A stretch of 64,000 nucleotides of DNA from Nephrocerus scutellatus (GCA_947095585.1 OX352763.1:66949067-67013066); one strand, 5' to 3'. Positions 1-11,407 are shown, numbered from the stretch's first letter. Notes: a model not told the origin generated them from the sequence alone. Numbers and translations are program-made.

Positions 1-378
1 TGATAATGGATAAGAAAACAGTATAGCAACAACGGTGATTTACCGGACGATGGAAAATATGGAAAAAGAACAACCCGGTTCGAAGTTATAAACCGTTTCA
101 CGTTCTATAAAAGGGGACACAGATCCAGTAAACAGGATCTTCTTCTTCCGTCAGACTCCTGATAGTGAACGGAGCATAGAATCCTCTTTTCACTGAGAAA
201 AATACTTGGACACAGCGACTCTTGGCAGCGAACTGAGCGTAGAATCCTCTTTTCGCTGGTCGAAACACTTCGACACAGAGACTCTTGGCAGCGAACTGAG
301 CGTAGAATCCTCTTTTCGCTGGTCAAACACTTCGACACAGAGACTCTTGGCAGCGAACTGAGCGTAGAATCCTCTTTT
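1..378 (+). mobile_element. Left half of an old plus-strand Ty3/gypsy LTR
   Basis: Contains a TATA-like promoter (ctataaaagggg near 103-116) followed by short tandem repeats, the same layout as the other long LTRs in this window. The stretch at 13191-13461 ends with a terminus closely related to those LTRs, in plus orientation. Because the element at 383-13186 has a clean CACT target duplication, this piece and 13191-13461 are probably two halves of one LTR split by that insertion. The left boundary lies outside the window. The LTR identity is inferred from layout and terminus. Confidence 0.55.
178..378. repeat. 62-63-bp tandem repeat in old LTR
   Basis: The phrase agaatcctctttt recurs at 178, 241, 303 and 366, a spacing of 62-63 bp. 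Each unit carries gactcttggcagcgaactga. Three good units and one diverged unit are visible. It lies just downstream of the TATA-like box and resembles the repeat blocks in the other LTRs of this window, but with a different sequence. Confidence 0.85.
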
Positions 379-529
379 CACTTGTAACGGAGTTTTCCCA
401 GCCGGGGTAAACTCAGCGTGACCAGAGTTCAGAGAAAAGGGGTCGTTACAATGAATTTATACTTTTGTGGGACTTTTAGTTATATTCAGTCTTTATTGCT
501 TAAATTGTACTATTTTCAAGGTGTGATGA

Positions 530-1535
530 TGATCCTGAGCGATGCGTGGGCGTGAGCCTGCGACGATTGTGATTCCTGAGCGATGCGTGGGCGTGAGCCT
601 GACGATCGTAATTCCTGAGCGATGCGTAAGCCTGAGACGATCGTAATCCCTGAGCGATGCGTGAGCGCTAGCCTGAGATGTGCGTGCAACCTGGATGATG
701 CGTGAGCGCTTGCCTGAGATGTGCGTGCAACCTGAAGGATGCGTGAGCGCTAGCCTGAGATGTGCGTGCAACCTGGAGGATGCGTAAGCTTTAGCCTGAG
801 ATGTGCATGCAACCTGGATGATGCGTGAGCGCTAGCCTGCGATGAGCGTGCAACCTGGGTGATGCGTGGGCCTGAGACAATCGTGATCCCTGAGCGATAC
901 GTGAGCCTGAGACGATCATGGTTCCTGAGCGATGCGTGAGCCTGACGATCGTAATTCCTGAGCGATGCGTGAGCGCTAGCCTGAGATGTGCGTGCAACCT
1001 GGATGTTGCGTGAGCGCTAGCCTGCGATGAGCGTGCAACCTGGGTGATGCGTGGGCCTGAGACAATCGTGATCCCTGAGCGATACGTGAGCGCTAGCCTG
1101 CGATGAGCGTGCAACCTGGGTGATGCGTGAGCGCTAGCCTGCGATGAGCGTGCAACCTGGGTGATGCGTGGGCCTGAGACAATCGTGATCCCTGAGCGAT
1201 ACGTGAGCCTGAGACGATCGTAAATCCTGAGCGATGCGTGCAACCTGGATGATGCGTGAGCGCTAGCCTGAGATGTGCGCGCAACCTGGAGGATGCGTGA
1301 GCGCTAGCCTGAGATGTGCATGCAACCTGGATGATGCGTGAGCGCTAGCCTGCGATGAGCGTGCAACCTGGGTGATGCGTGAGCCTGAGACAATCGTGAT
1401 CCCTGAGCGATACGTGAGCCTGAGACGATCGTAATTCCTGAGCGATGCGTGAGCGCTAGCCTGAGATGTGCGTGCAACCTGGATGTTGCGTGAGCGCTGG
1501 CCTTCGATGAGCGTGTAACCTGGGTGATGCGTGCG
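530..1535. repeat. VNTR A in 3' LTR of gypsy copy 1
   Basis: Dense direct repeats of a short motif family (gatgcgtgagcgctagcctg, with variants such as gatgtgcgtgcaacctgg and gacgatcgtaattcctgagc). Units are mixed in order rather than strictly periodic. They are followed by about one unit of a second repeat type (1545-1720). The partner LTR has a shorter stretch of this repeat and about six units of the second type. The open frames that cross it are by-products of the repeat. Confidence 0.9.
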
Positions 1536-1840
1536 ACGGCGAGGAATGTGATGGATGCAATGGACGACGTTGGCAGCGATATGCTGCGCTGTACCAGCGT
1601 AAAACCTGCGGGGAAGCCACACAGCGAAATTACGTTGTACGACGGCAGAGTTGATGAATGCAATGGACGACGTTGGCAGCGATATGCCCAATAACGTCGG
1701 CAGCGGATGAGTAGTGACGTCGACAGCGAAATGCAAAGCAAATGTTGTATGTAGATTAAGTTAGCACTTACCGAGGCGTGATCCAGCCAGCGCAATGGCG
1801 AACAAAGAAAGCGACTAAGAGAGTGATCGCCTGCGTGTTC

Positions 1841-1852
1841 GCCCTTTTATAC
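1841..1852 (-). promoter_or_regulatory. TATA box of 3' LTR, gypsy copy 1
   Basis: On the minus strand this reads GTATAAAAGGGC, a strong TATA box about 200 bp inside the start of the LTR. The repeat block lies downstream of it, in the transcribed R/U5 part. The same box is at 12977-12988 in the partner LTR. Placement is from sequence only; no start site was mapped. Confidence 0.75.
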
Positions 1853-2050
1853 CCTTTTGCGTTGCCAATTCTCAAGTCACGTGCTGCGATGTGATTGGCC
1901 GGTCCGGTGGCGTGATGCTGCTGTTGTCTTTTATTTTATATGCATTTGTTGGCTGCACTGCGTGGGTACAGGGTGCACCCGAATTTGGGAAAAAGTATGT
2001 GGCATGTTTTGTGTGAACAAAATTCGGCCACAAGAATTTTGTTCTTCACA

Positions 2051-2061
2051 CTCCCCCGTTA
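2051..2061 (-). promoter_or_regulatory. Polypurine tract of gypsy copy 1
   Basis: On the minus strand TAACGGGGGAG directly abuts the LTR start (TGTGAAG). This is where plus-strand DNA synthesis would be primed. The intact element at 51686-61066 has a similar tract (AAGGGGGGAG). Confidence 0.8.
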
Positions 2062-2088
2062 CTTCGGCGGAAAGACACTTGCGCTTCA

Positions 2089-3306
2089 CTAGCTAGTTCT
2101 AATAACGGGGCGTCTACGTTCGTAATCCCGGTTTACATTGTTGCGTCTGCTGCTTTGACTTCGGTGCTGCTGTTGACTTCGTTGCTGCTGTGCTTGTTGC
2201 TGTTGTTTGTTCTGTAGATGCTGTAAGTTCTGTTGCTGTGCTCGTTGCAGTAAGGTTCTTCTACTACACTCTGTTGTCCTACCGATTAACTGGCATTTCT
2301 GTTGCTGTGCCTGGTGTTGTTGGTGTACAATTTTTGCTTCTGCCTGTAGTTCTTGTTGTCGAAGTTTAAAATTTTGATTTTTGTTGCTGCGGTCGTTGTT
2401 GTTGTGTTGATGCGCTGACTTTCGAATGTTGCGTCGCCGCTGCGTTTTAAGTACTGCGATTTTTGCTGCCACGCTCGTTGTTGTTTCGCCATTTATATGG
2501 TGGCTTTTGTTGTTGTGCTCGCTGTTGTGGTCGTTCTGCCGCCTTTGTTGGTTTTGTTCTTGTGGTACTGTTGTCGACGTCATGCAATGCTGACTATTGG
2601 GGCGTCTGTGGCAACTTCTAGTGGAAGTCCTCACTAGAGTTGGTTCAATCGGAATTGGTAATACTTTTAGGCATTGACGTATCACGCCAACTTTAGTACA
2701 GTGCTGCTTGGGAAAGACTTGACTTTCATCAACTCTTGTGCTCGTGATAACTTTAGTTGTCGGCTGCTGCGTCTTTGGAAGTTGTGGCTGCATTGGTTTT
2801 CGGAGTTTATTGCAAGTCGAACATTTAACCGGCCATGCTGGTCTAGTTTGGAGTGATAGGTACTCACCTCCGAAGCTTAAAGTAGTTCGGGACCTTGCAA
2901 GGAAGTCCATCCCCAGTGTGAGGTAATCAACGGCGGTCGGTAGCACCAGCAGGCGCAGCGCATACGATGACAACCCAAAACGAACGTTGACATTCAACCC
3001 ATCGCGGACTGTTGTCCGACTCCTGTTGGCCATTTGAATCGGGATGCTCACGGGAATGGGGTTACATAAATTTCGAAGACTATCGGCCAAACGTTCGCTC
3101 ACAAAACTACGGGGTGCGCCGGTACCAATGGTTGCTTGGAGGGATTCGCGGCCGATCATGATGCGGGCAAGAATTCGCTGTCGGTCCTGGATCAGAGCTG
3201 CCCTTTTGTTGAACTGGACAGAATAACGCTGCTCAACGTGTGAAGTAAGTCGACGGCAGCAGTCTATTGTTCTGATTCCTCGTTGGCCGCAATCCCAGCA
3301 GAACAT
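2089..3306 (-). pseudogene. Gag C-terminus, inactive protease domain and long Q/N-rich tail
   Basis: 405 codons open to a stop at 2089. It begins with a degenerate zinc knuckle (CX2CX9C; the histidine is replaced, as in the intact relative). A retropepsin-like domain follows, whose DTG triad reads GTG (TIGTGAPRSF), so the catalytic aspartate is lost. A conserved LGMDFLA segment comes next. The last ~230 codons are rich in Gln, Asn, Arg and Ser, with no RT or integrase motif. The upstream part of gag lies at 10368-11407 beyond the nested BEL element, and two in-frame stops there break the full frame. Gag and protease are in one frame here, unlike the -1 arrangement in the intact relative. The Q/N tail may come from deletion plus captured low-complexity DNA; its function is unknown. 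Confidence 0.75.
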
Positions 3307-3307
3307 C

Positions 3308-3860
3308 TGTTTAGACCCAAGTTACTTTACTTGGATAGGATCTTAGGTACATAAACCTAGATCTGATTGAGGTATGATACACTTAGTTCAAACCAAGTGT
3401 ATCCAACGAATCCTAAAACGTCAAGTAAAAGAGTTCTAGTTTGGTAGGTAGATTAATAACGACTTCGTTTATTCATTAAAATTTGACTCAATTTATACAA
3501 AAATTACTTACAATATAAATACGAATACAATACAAATAACAATACAAATAACAAACTGCTTCGTTGCATATTCCGCTAAGCAGAAAACAGAACAGAAATT
3601 GCAGCGATAACAAAAGTATGTTCCCAACATACTCCATTTACCAAAGGTAGAGATAAAGTATGTTCGCAACATGCTCTCGTTACAAAAATGTGAACTTCGC
3701 CCAAGGTGCTAACGACAGCCGAAATGCAATGCTGGCAAAATCGGCAATGTGGGAAATTCATTCTTCTCACGATAGGAGAAAATGCAATGTAAGCATAATT
3801 TGGCATTATGCTGCGATTGTCGTCTGCCTGATATGAGCTACCTTGAACGAGAGTTCAACA
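3308..3860 (-). repeat. 3' LTR of the env-bearing BEL element
   Basis: On the minus strand it starts TGTTGAACTC and ends TCTAAACA (TG...CA). It matches 9825-10362 closely. Differences include an extra 13-bp unit in an acaatacaaata stretch and a few substitutions or small indels. A GCGGGGCAGAA purine tract lies immediately upstream (about 3861-3871). Confidence 0.9.
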
Positions 3861-3978
3861 TTCTGCCCCGCGTTGAACAGAAGGTTCAACATATCAATGA
3901 AAATTGAATTTAATTATTTAACTATGGATTACTATTTTTAATATATAGGAGTATTCTATTTAAGTTGCTTGAACTTAA

Positions 3979-5357
3979 TCATTCATCAATGTTAATCACG
4001 AATCTGCCTTCGGGATGGTTCGGCGTCATGGGGACATCACTTCGGGCCCTCGGGATTGGAACTGCCTTGATAATTTTCCTCGGCTTCCGGTAGCACTGTT
4101 CGCATAGAAAAATCAAAATAGAGACTGCAATTAGTACCCCAATGATTCCGATGGTCATGGTGTTGGAGGTTAATTGGCAAGGTATCTTGAAATCTTTGGA
4201 TGGTTTGCTTCAGCGCTTAGATTTCGGCTTCATGGCGATGGTAAGCAGGGAGAGACACATTTTTCGTGGTATTTTGATCAGGAATAATGACATCCGTGAG
4301 GTTGCTTAGCGGTAGGTATGACATCCTCATGACTGAAGGAAATATATTATGCCCCCGTATGGTCAGAAACTCTTGCTTCATGATGCAGTCCGGTTCTAGC
4401 TTTGCTATTCCTGAGCCATGTGCTAATTTTCCCATGTTGACTGTGAGTAATAACGTCTAAGAGAGAGGCTTGGATACGTTGAAAATTTGCTGTGTTAGTC
4501 AAAGTTTGTATTGCAAGGGAGATAAATATGCTTGACAATTTTTCTTATTGAACTTCCTTAGCTATATTGTCGAATCGAGTTTTTAATTCATCAATGCTGT
4601 AGGTTATTGCTTCAAAATTTTGATTTCGATTCATAAGATGTACCGTGGCTGCGAGGAATGATGTCTGATTCTTCATGTAAGATAGTAAGTGCTCTTCGTT
4701 TTCCTGCAGTCCGTCGATTGTATTTGACATTTTCTCGGCATATTCGGAATCCAAAACACCAAACAATGCATTGGCTACATTTTCCACTAGATTTAAGGCT
4801 CCCCGTTTTATTCGAGTTGGGATAGAGGTGTGCGACAATAGGTCATTGGTAGTTACCAGTTCCTTTGTAAGATGCTGAATTTGAGTTGTTATACTTCTAC
4901 ACTGCTCCTTGGGGATCATTTTACTGCACAGACCTTCCAGGAAGAAACTGGCATTCTGGAAGAGCCTTAGTTCCTTGGCATAAAGTTGCATATCATAATA
5001 CGCTATAATATTCCAATCACTGGATATCATGCTCGTTGCGCCGATATTTTCGAAATAAACACCTGGGTAAGCCTTGAACGGCTCCAGATGAATTGGCAGA
5101 CCTTGGCTAATTTGAATTGTTAGTAAGACTAGTAACATCGTTACTACACTGGAACCCAATGAATGTTTGATACGTTTCCTAGGTATTTCTTCTGTAGGAG
5201 ATGTCGTAGGTGTCGATTTGTTGTTATCTTGAATTAACGTTGGTTCACTGTCGACTGGTAAGGGTGCTAGTTTATGTATTGGTCTTTTGAGCACACCACT
5301 GGTAGTCTTAACTGCTACCACTCGAACTAGATTGTCATTTCCTCTAATGCATTTCAC
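3979..5357 (-). pseudogene. env: Envelope-like (fusion) protein remnant of BEL element
   Basis: The N-terminal 270 codons (4545-5357) are open. They contain a hydrophobic segment (VVTMLLVLLTIQISQG) that could be a signal or anchor, a furin-type site (RIKR) and, right after it, a hydrophobic helix like the fusion peptides of baculovirus F-like insect Env proteins. Downstream the frame is broken several times (4217-4540). A transmembrane segment and a short basic tail ending at the stop at 3979-3981 are still readable. It lies downstream of integrase, where env sits in roo-like elements. In life such proteins are membrane glycoproteins. This copy is frameshifted and not functional. Confidence 0.75.
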
Positions 5358-5430
5358 AATTATTCCTAGCTGCCACTACATTGGCGGTAAGTTATCGTCC
5401 TTTATGACAACTAACATCCCAGGAGTAGCG

Positions 5431-6375
5431 TTATCTTGCTGGCTTCGCACATTTATTTCGATGCTGTAGCTCACATAGATATTCGTGTGACCAGCGCTGC
5501 CAAAATTGTGACTTTATGGCGGCGATTGTTCTCCATCGATAATTAAGGCTGGTGTTTAACTTTGCTGATCTAGCATCGATTGTGGATGTTAAGGGTTCTC
5601 CAATCAGGAAATGTCCTGGAGTCAGCGAAGAGAGATCGTTGGGATCTGAAGACAGAGACGTTAGTGGTCTTGAATTTAGAATTGCTTCTATCTCTATCAT
5701 CAGTGTCTCGAGTTCTTCATAGGTAAGATTAGCCGATAAGAGATTGCGTTTTAAAAAGTGCTTAGCTGATTTAACAGCGGCTTCCCATAAACCGCCGAAG
5801 TGTGGTGCTCGCGGTGGTATAAAATGGAATTGCATACTCCTCTCTGTGCAGAAAGATGCAATTTTTTCTTTGGATGCTGATGAATGTATGGATGGCTCTA
5901 TATACTCCAACTGATTTCGCGCTCCAACGAAATTTGTCGCGTTGTCGCAGTAAAGGTTTTGACGATTACCTCTTCTTCCTGTGAACCGTTTAAGTGCACC
6001 TATGAATGCTTCAGTAGTAAGATCGCTAACTACCTCAAAATGTGTTGCCTTCGTTGAGAAACAACAAAATACTGCCACGTAGACCTTCCGTGGTTGTTTC
6101 CCTCTTATTTTAAAGTGTACCCATCGAACACATTTTTGGACTACCGAACGAGCAAGTGTTTTTCCCTTGATGGGCCAATACTTCTGACGCACGGCTGCTA
6201 ACAATCCCTGTAGACCGACATGAAGATTGTTCTGGTGAATCTCTGTTATTATTAATTTTGTGAGATCGTGGTTACATGGGAGCAAGTTTGGGTGCTTCGC
6301 ATCATAGCTTAATGCTGATGATTCTAGACGACCTCCTACACGAAGTATTCCTTCCTCATCCACAAATGGTGACAA
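5431..6375 (-). pseudogene. pol: BEL/Pao integrase
   Basis: About 314 codons with typical BEL integrase order: an N-terminal LRVGGRLES motif, a zinc-binding region, the core with YCDNATNFVGA (second catalytic Asp) and FGGLWEAAVKSAK (region of the catalytic Glu), then a C-terminal segment with LSSLTPGHFLIGEPL. The segment around the first catalytic Asp of the core is disturbed: the zinc region runs directly into the stretch after it. It joins the RNase H region at 6376-6676 across stops. This is part of a broken pol; the enzyme would insert the cDNA into host DNA. Confidence 0.8.
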
Positions 6376-6675
6376 ACTCCTTAGTACGCTTTAATTTTGG
6401 ACATATTTTCCATCGGATAGTTGTTTTAGATCTTCCTTAAACACTTGATGTTGCACTTCTTTCATTATAACATTGTTGGCATGGCTTAGTTCGACCGACG
6501 ACGGATGGCCTGACAATCGTTTGTTCATATTACAAGTCTTGCAGTTGTATATAAATCATTCTTACATATGCAATAACCCTTTGTAATCGTGCAAACGAGT
6601 TTTGATGATGACGATTGATGACAATTCTAATCGTGGTATTGTTGTTGTCAGCGTGATTTCTCCGTCTATTCCTCT

Positions 6676-8862
6676 TTAAATTGGTGCTACTATTGATTTT
6701 GAACATAGTAAATGAACAGTTATTGTTTCATCGCTATAACTTGACCGAACATAGACGGCGCTTCCATAGGCCCTTCCAGAGGCATCGGCAAAAGCATGTA
6801 GTTGAATCCCCTTTGCAATTTTGTTATTAAAAATGTGTCTAGGGATCTTTATTTCCGTTATGGCGGCCAGATCCTTCCGAAATGTCTCCCAAGTTGTGTG
6901 CAATTCCATTGGAAGTGCGGCATCCCAATCGAAACCTTCCTTCCATAATTGCTGTATAAAAATCTTCGCTGTAATCGTTATAGGGTTGGCGATGCCCAAT
7001 GGATCAAAAATGTGAGCTATTTCTGATATTGTCGTTCGCTTGGTCGTCCGTTTATTAATTTGCAGGTTTGAATTAATTAACAGCTCATCTCGTTGCGGGT
7101 TCCAAAAAAGCCCCAATGTTTTTAGTGTAGGTGATTCCTTATCTCGAAAATCTGCTTGATTCACTTGATCCTGAGCTGGAATATGTTTCAGAAGATGCGG
7201 TGCATTGCTGCACCATTTGCGTAGAGTAAATCCGGCTGATTTCAGAATCTTTACTAACTGCCCTTGCATTTCAAGGGCTTCGGATATGCTATTAGCACCG
7301 GACATGGTCGATGTGCCTTCATCTACTTCTTTCATTCGCCAGAACTTCTCTACTATGTTATTGAGTAATTCATCTTCCGGGCATACTCCACATGTTGTGA
7401 TTATGGGAGCAAATCCAGGAACTCTTCCCGATACTATCCACCCAAGTACTGTGTTTTGCAAGATGGGCAAGTCGTCTGATAGTTTTATTTGTCCGACAGC
7501 AAGTAATTCGTGGTAAAATTCGGCTCCTAACAATAAATCGATTGTGCCTGGTCGGTTAAAATCTGGATCTGCTAAGTGGATATTAGCTGGAATTTTCCAT
7601 TTCGAAATATCCAGATACTGGATAGGTTGTGGTGAAATTATGTCCCTTAGGACAAATGCTTCGATTCTAGTGGTATAGGAACCTTTGTTTGATTGCATCG
7701 TTATGTTTACTCGGTAATTTGACACTTGCTTTTTATGGCCTATGCCTTCTATGATTAGTGAGTCCGATTTAGTTGTCAGCTTAAGTGCACGTACTATTCT
7801 TTGAGTAATAATGTTCACTTGTGAACCGGAATCTAATAGTACTCGGCAGTCTATTGTGTGATTATTATTACCAGTAATCTTGACCTTGGCCGTCCCTAGG
7901 AGCACAAATGGACGTTTCGGTTGGTTAAGTAGTGCACTAATAGCGAGATTTGGCTCATTCGATGATGTGCGATCTGTTGAGGGGTCTCCTCTCTTGGCTA
8001 CAATTGATTTCTTGGCTGGACGCCTGTTGTCTTGATCAATATGTAATAGTGTGTGATGTCTACCATTGCATTTTAAACAACTACTGGAACTGCAATTCGT
8101 CACAAAATGCCCCGATCGTAGACAATTGATGCATAAATCCCTTTGTTTTATGAGGTTTAATCGCCTTGAAGGTGTGAGCTCCATGAACCTTGGACATTTG
8201 TGTATGGGATGGTTGCCCTTGCAATTTAAAAAATTTGAATGGTGAGATGCAACTGCCAATAAAGTTTTGAGTCCTAACTTGTGCGATCGATTTTCATCTA
8301 GTTTGTCCTTAGTGTCAAGCGCCTCAAGTGATTGGAAAGGATTTTCCAGGAACTCGAGAAATTTCGTAAATGACGGAAGTTTTCGTGTATGGATCAGCGA
8401 TTGCTCATATAGCGTATGTGTTTCCCTATCCAGCTTTTTTACAAAAATGTGCAGCAATATTGGATCCCAGCTGCTCGTATCCAAGCCTAGGCCTTGCAAT
8501 CCTAGCAGAGATTCTTGAATTGAGTCATGCAGACTACGGATTGATTTTGCATTCCCAAGTTGCGAATTCGGATGGGATAACAATTTTCCCAACCATGATG
8601 CCACCAATAGACGTGGATTTTCATAGCGATCGGTCAGGATCTTCCATGCTGCCATATAATTAGCTCCTGATACGGAAAGATGTCGAATCAATTTTTCAGC
8701 TTCTCCCGTTACGCTAGATTTAAGGAACCATATTTTTTGTGCATCCGACATTTGTTGATTGTGAATCATCTCTGTATATAAATCGGAGAACTGCTGCCAT
8801 TTTAAATAGTTACCATCGAACTTAGGTAACTCAACCTTTGGCAATTTCATTGTAGTCATCAT
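6676..8862 (-). pseudogene. gag-pol: BEL/Pao gag-protease-RNase H polyprotein lacking the RT core
   Basis: 728 open codons. Residues 1-200 are BEL-type Gag (MKLPKVELPKFDGN start region). Zinc-binding motifs lie at about 214-274, including CX2CX4HX4C at 244-257 and a following CX2CX3-4HX3-4H. Protease has the DSG active site at about 344-346 (VLLDSGSQVNII). The frame then jumps from the start of RT (NIVEKFWRMKEV, about 506) straight to the RT thumb (SEALEMQGQLVKIL, about 527). The palm with its YVDD-type motif is lost in frame. RNase H starts near 690 (HAFADASG). The deletion leaves the frame open, which is unusual for a random loss. Confidence 0.85.
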
Positions 8863-9824
8863 CCATAAAGTCCTTCCAGTGACGTGGTTACACGTTGTTG
8901 CATATTGTAATACTCTTCGATATCATATTGACTTAATTCGTTCTCCAACCTTCGGTACATCAATGTCACGTCATTCCAGTTTTATTCCAAAGTATTAATA
9001 TGGATGCGATAGAACTGTTCCGATTTATTTTTATCTATAGGTTTGTCTTAAGATTTTGTCACAATTCCAACCACCAAATTATATCTTTGCCTAAGATTTA
9101 TTTGGTTATTTGATTGAAGCATTGGCTGTCCACCTGCTGGCTCCTTAGCCTCTTGAATGTTATCACTTTGCTCACGGATGTTATCACCTTGCAACATGCT
9201 CCCTTGCTCCCTTAAAGCGTCTGTTAATTTTTGTTCCATATCAGCTCTATATGATTCAGTTAATTTGAAGATTTGTGAATAGTAATCGGTCTTGAAATAG
9301 TCATTGTCCTTATCTCCAGCCCACGCTTATCCCTGATCACGCTGTCGTTTTTGTCGAAGTCATCCCAAAGTTTGCTTAGAAGATCCAAGCGGGACCTTAA
9401 GTAGGCCGATGTCTTCCTCTCTGAAGAATCCTTTTTGTAGTTCCTCCATTATTTAATAATGTGCTCTCCCAACTCTGCCTGTTGTTGGGTGTATTCATCA
9501 AGATCCATGTCGTAAAGTTATGGATGGATGCCGGAAACTCAATGAGTAATAGGTGTTGCGTTGTTGAATTGTGTTTGGCCCAATTCACGCCTTCGAAGCA
9601 CTCAAATTTTACTTTAATTAATGAATTGATAATTGATAAACTAATGTCTGAACTGTGTTTAGGCCCAGTTCACGCACTAGTCGTATGCTAAAAAACCCAA
9701 CGAAATGGGTGTGACGTCTGTCCCACACAATAGAGCCAACGAATATGGATATTACGTTAACAAAGTCCTACGCAATAGAGCCAACGAATATGGATATTAC
9801 GAGTACGTGGAAGTCCTGTCAAAT
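8863..9824 (-). other. Leader and Gag N-terminal remnant of the env-bearing BEL element
   Basis: Between the 5' LTR and the main gag frame. 9048-9239 holds a 63-codon fragment (EQKLTDALREQG...) that may be the Gag N-terminus, cut from the main frame by stops. Near the LTR, caatagagccaacgaata recurs at 9728 and 9773 (45-bp spacing). No other gene is seen. Confidence 0.5.
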
Positions 9825-10362
9825 GTTTAGACCCAAGTTACTTTACTTGGATAGGATCTTAGGTACATAAACCTAGATCTGATTGAGGTATGATACACTT
9901 AGTTCAAACCAAGTGTATCCAACGAATCCTAAAACGTCAAGTAAAAGAGTTCTAGTTTGGTAGGTAGATTAATAACGACTTCGTTTATTCATTAAAATTT
10001 GACTCAATTTATACTAAAAATTACTTACAATACAAATACGAATACAATACAAATAACAAACTGCTTCGTTGCATATTCCGCTAAGCAGAAAACAGAACAG
10101 AAATTGCAGCGATAACAAAAGTATGTTCCCAACATACTCCATTTACCAAAGGTAGAGATAAAGTATGTTCGCAACATTCTCTCGTTACAAAAATTTGAAC
10201 TTCGCTCAAGGTGCTAACGACAGCCGAAATGCAATGCTGGCAAAATCGGCAATGTGGGAAATTCATTCTTCTCACGATAGGAGAAAATGCAATGTAAGCA
10301 TAATTTGGCATTATGCTGCGATTGTCGTCTGCCTGATATGAGCAACCTTGGAGAGTTCAACA
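9825..10362 (-). repeat. 5' LTR of the env-bearing BEL element
   Basis: 538 bp, TG...CA on the minus strand, matching 3308-3860. Directly followed by the ACATC target duplication and then by the interrupted gag of gypsy copy 1. Confidence 0.9.
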
Positions 10363-10367
10363 ACATC

Positions 10368-11407
10368 AATTGTGGTCTTTGACAACTTCGTCAGGTGTGT
10401 CCGTCCTGGCCGCAGCGTCGACATGCCGTTCGAACGTTGATACGCTCCTCCTGACTCTCTGTGACCAGAAGGTTCCTCTCGATCGGTCGGGACTGGGGCC
10501 TGGGTGCTTGTCGGATTGGTTCTGGGCTGGGAGAGATATTTTCCAGGTCTTCTGCTAACCCAATTAGCTCCTGCAGATCTTGGAAGTCTCTCCTCCGTAT
10601 ATACAGTTGGTATTCCTGACGACAGTTTCGGAATATACGCTCCAACTGTTGTGCCCTTGAATATCCTGCATGCCGCGTGAGGTTTTGTATGGCGATGACG
10701 AAATCCTTGAAGTTTTCTTCGGGTCTTTGTCGTCGTCAACGGATTTCGTCATCTAATTGTTCCTGGTACCTTGCTGGGAGGAAGAAGCGAAAGAAGTCTT
10801 CCTTGAATGCGTGCCAGTTTGTCCACCGCTGGTTGTTGTTTCGAAACCAAACCAGGGCTCGGTCACGCAGCAGTTCTGGCATTGTCCTGGCCAGGAGGTC
10901 CTTGCTTAAGGAGTAGGTGTCGGCCAATTCCTCCAACCGCTCGATGAAGGTGATCGGGTCTTTCCCGCCATCATACCGCACGGGCAACTTCCTCACCGTG
11001 TCAATGACCATTGGGTATGACGCCGAGGCTGTCTCTTCCGCTTGATGGGGTGGCATTGCGACTTGCGATTCCCAGGACCTTGTGTTGCTTGCTACGGTTT
11101 CCTTGATGTCATGTGCCGGTGTGTTCCCGTGCGGTGCCAAAGCTGTTGCACCGGTGGTCTTCCTTTCCTTTTGTGTGTCGTCTGGTGTTAGGATCACTGG
11201 CGGTGACGGTGATGTGCCGCGTCGGTGCTTCGCTTCCAGTTCGGCCAGCCGAACCTCATCTTCTGACGTTACGTCACGTCCTGAGATGTAGGTTACGAAG
11301 CGCTTCCTCAACTCTTCCACTCCACCGGAATTGTCCAACCTGAATTCGGCCATGTAGGTTTGCAGCTCCTCTTTTGAAAGGGTATATACCCAGCTTGTCT
11401 TGACCAT
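10368..11407 (-). pseudogene. gag: Gag N-terminal and middle part, gypsy copy 1
   Basis: Starts with ATG at 11407 (MVKTSWVYTLSKEEL). Residues ~9-42 fit a SAP-like helix-extended-helix motif (EELQTYMAEFRLDNSG...ELRKRF). A capsid-like region follows (RYDGGKDPITFIERLEELAD...LLRDRALVWFRNN). An in-frame TGA at 10736-10738 and a second at 10391-10393, inside the first zinc knuckle (CRRCGQDGHT*), break it. After the nested BEL insertion the same frame resumes at 3306. The intact relative has Gln and His at the positions of the two stops. Gag would form the particle shell; this copy cannot make it whole. Confidence 0.85.

Larger units (their letters stand above)
383..2050 (-). repeat. 3' LTR of gypsy copy 1
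   Basis: 1668 bp. On the minus strand it begins TGTGAAGAAC and ends CCGTTACA. It is preceded internally by the purine tract at 2051-2061. It matches 11483-13186 at both ends, but the repeat-filled middle differs strongly in copy number from that partner. Confidence 0.9.
3308..10362 (-). mobile_element. BEL/Pao element with env (roo-like), RT core deleted
   Basis: Minus-strand element with LTRs at 3308-3860 and 9825-10362 and a perfect 5-bp target duplication, ACATC (3303-3307 and 10363-10367). It lies inside the gag of gypsy copy 1. Order: LTR, leader with direct repeats, gag, protease, RNase H, integrase, env, LTR. The RT palm is missing. The order and families fit BEL/Pao elements of the roo type, which carry an env gene. 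It is younger than its host element because it sits inside it. Confidence 0.92.

Noticed and set aside
493..1795. Several 60-163-codon minus-strand frames, and the similar 378-codon frame at 11593-12729
   Set aside because: They run through VNTRs whose unit lengths keep frames open; composition is His/Arg/Ser repeats with no domain.
2089..2750. Host Q-rich transcription-factor-like gene
   Set aside because: The Q/N-rich frame is continuous with a retroviral protease domain and lies between LTR and gag of one element.
10311..10739. Separate 142-codon protein
   Set aside because: Out-of-frame reading of gypsy copy 1 gag, crossing the nested BEL boundary.
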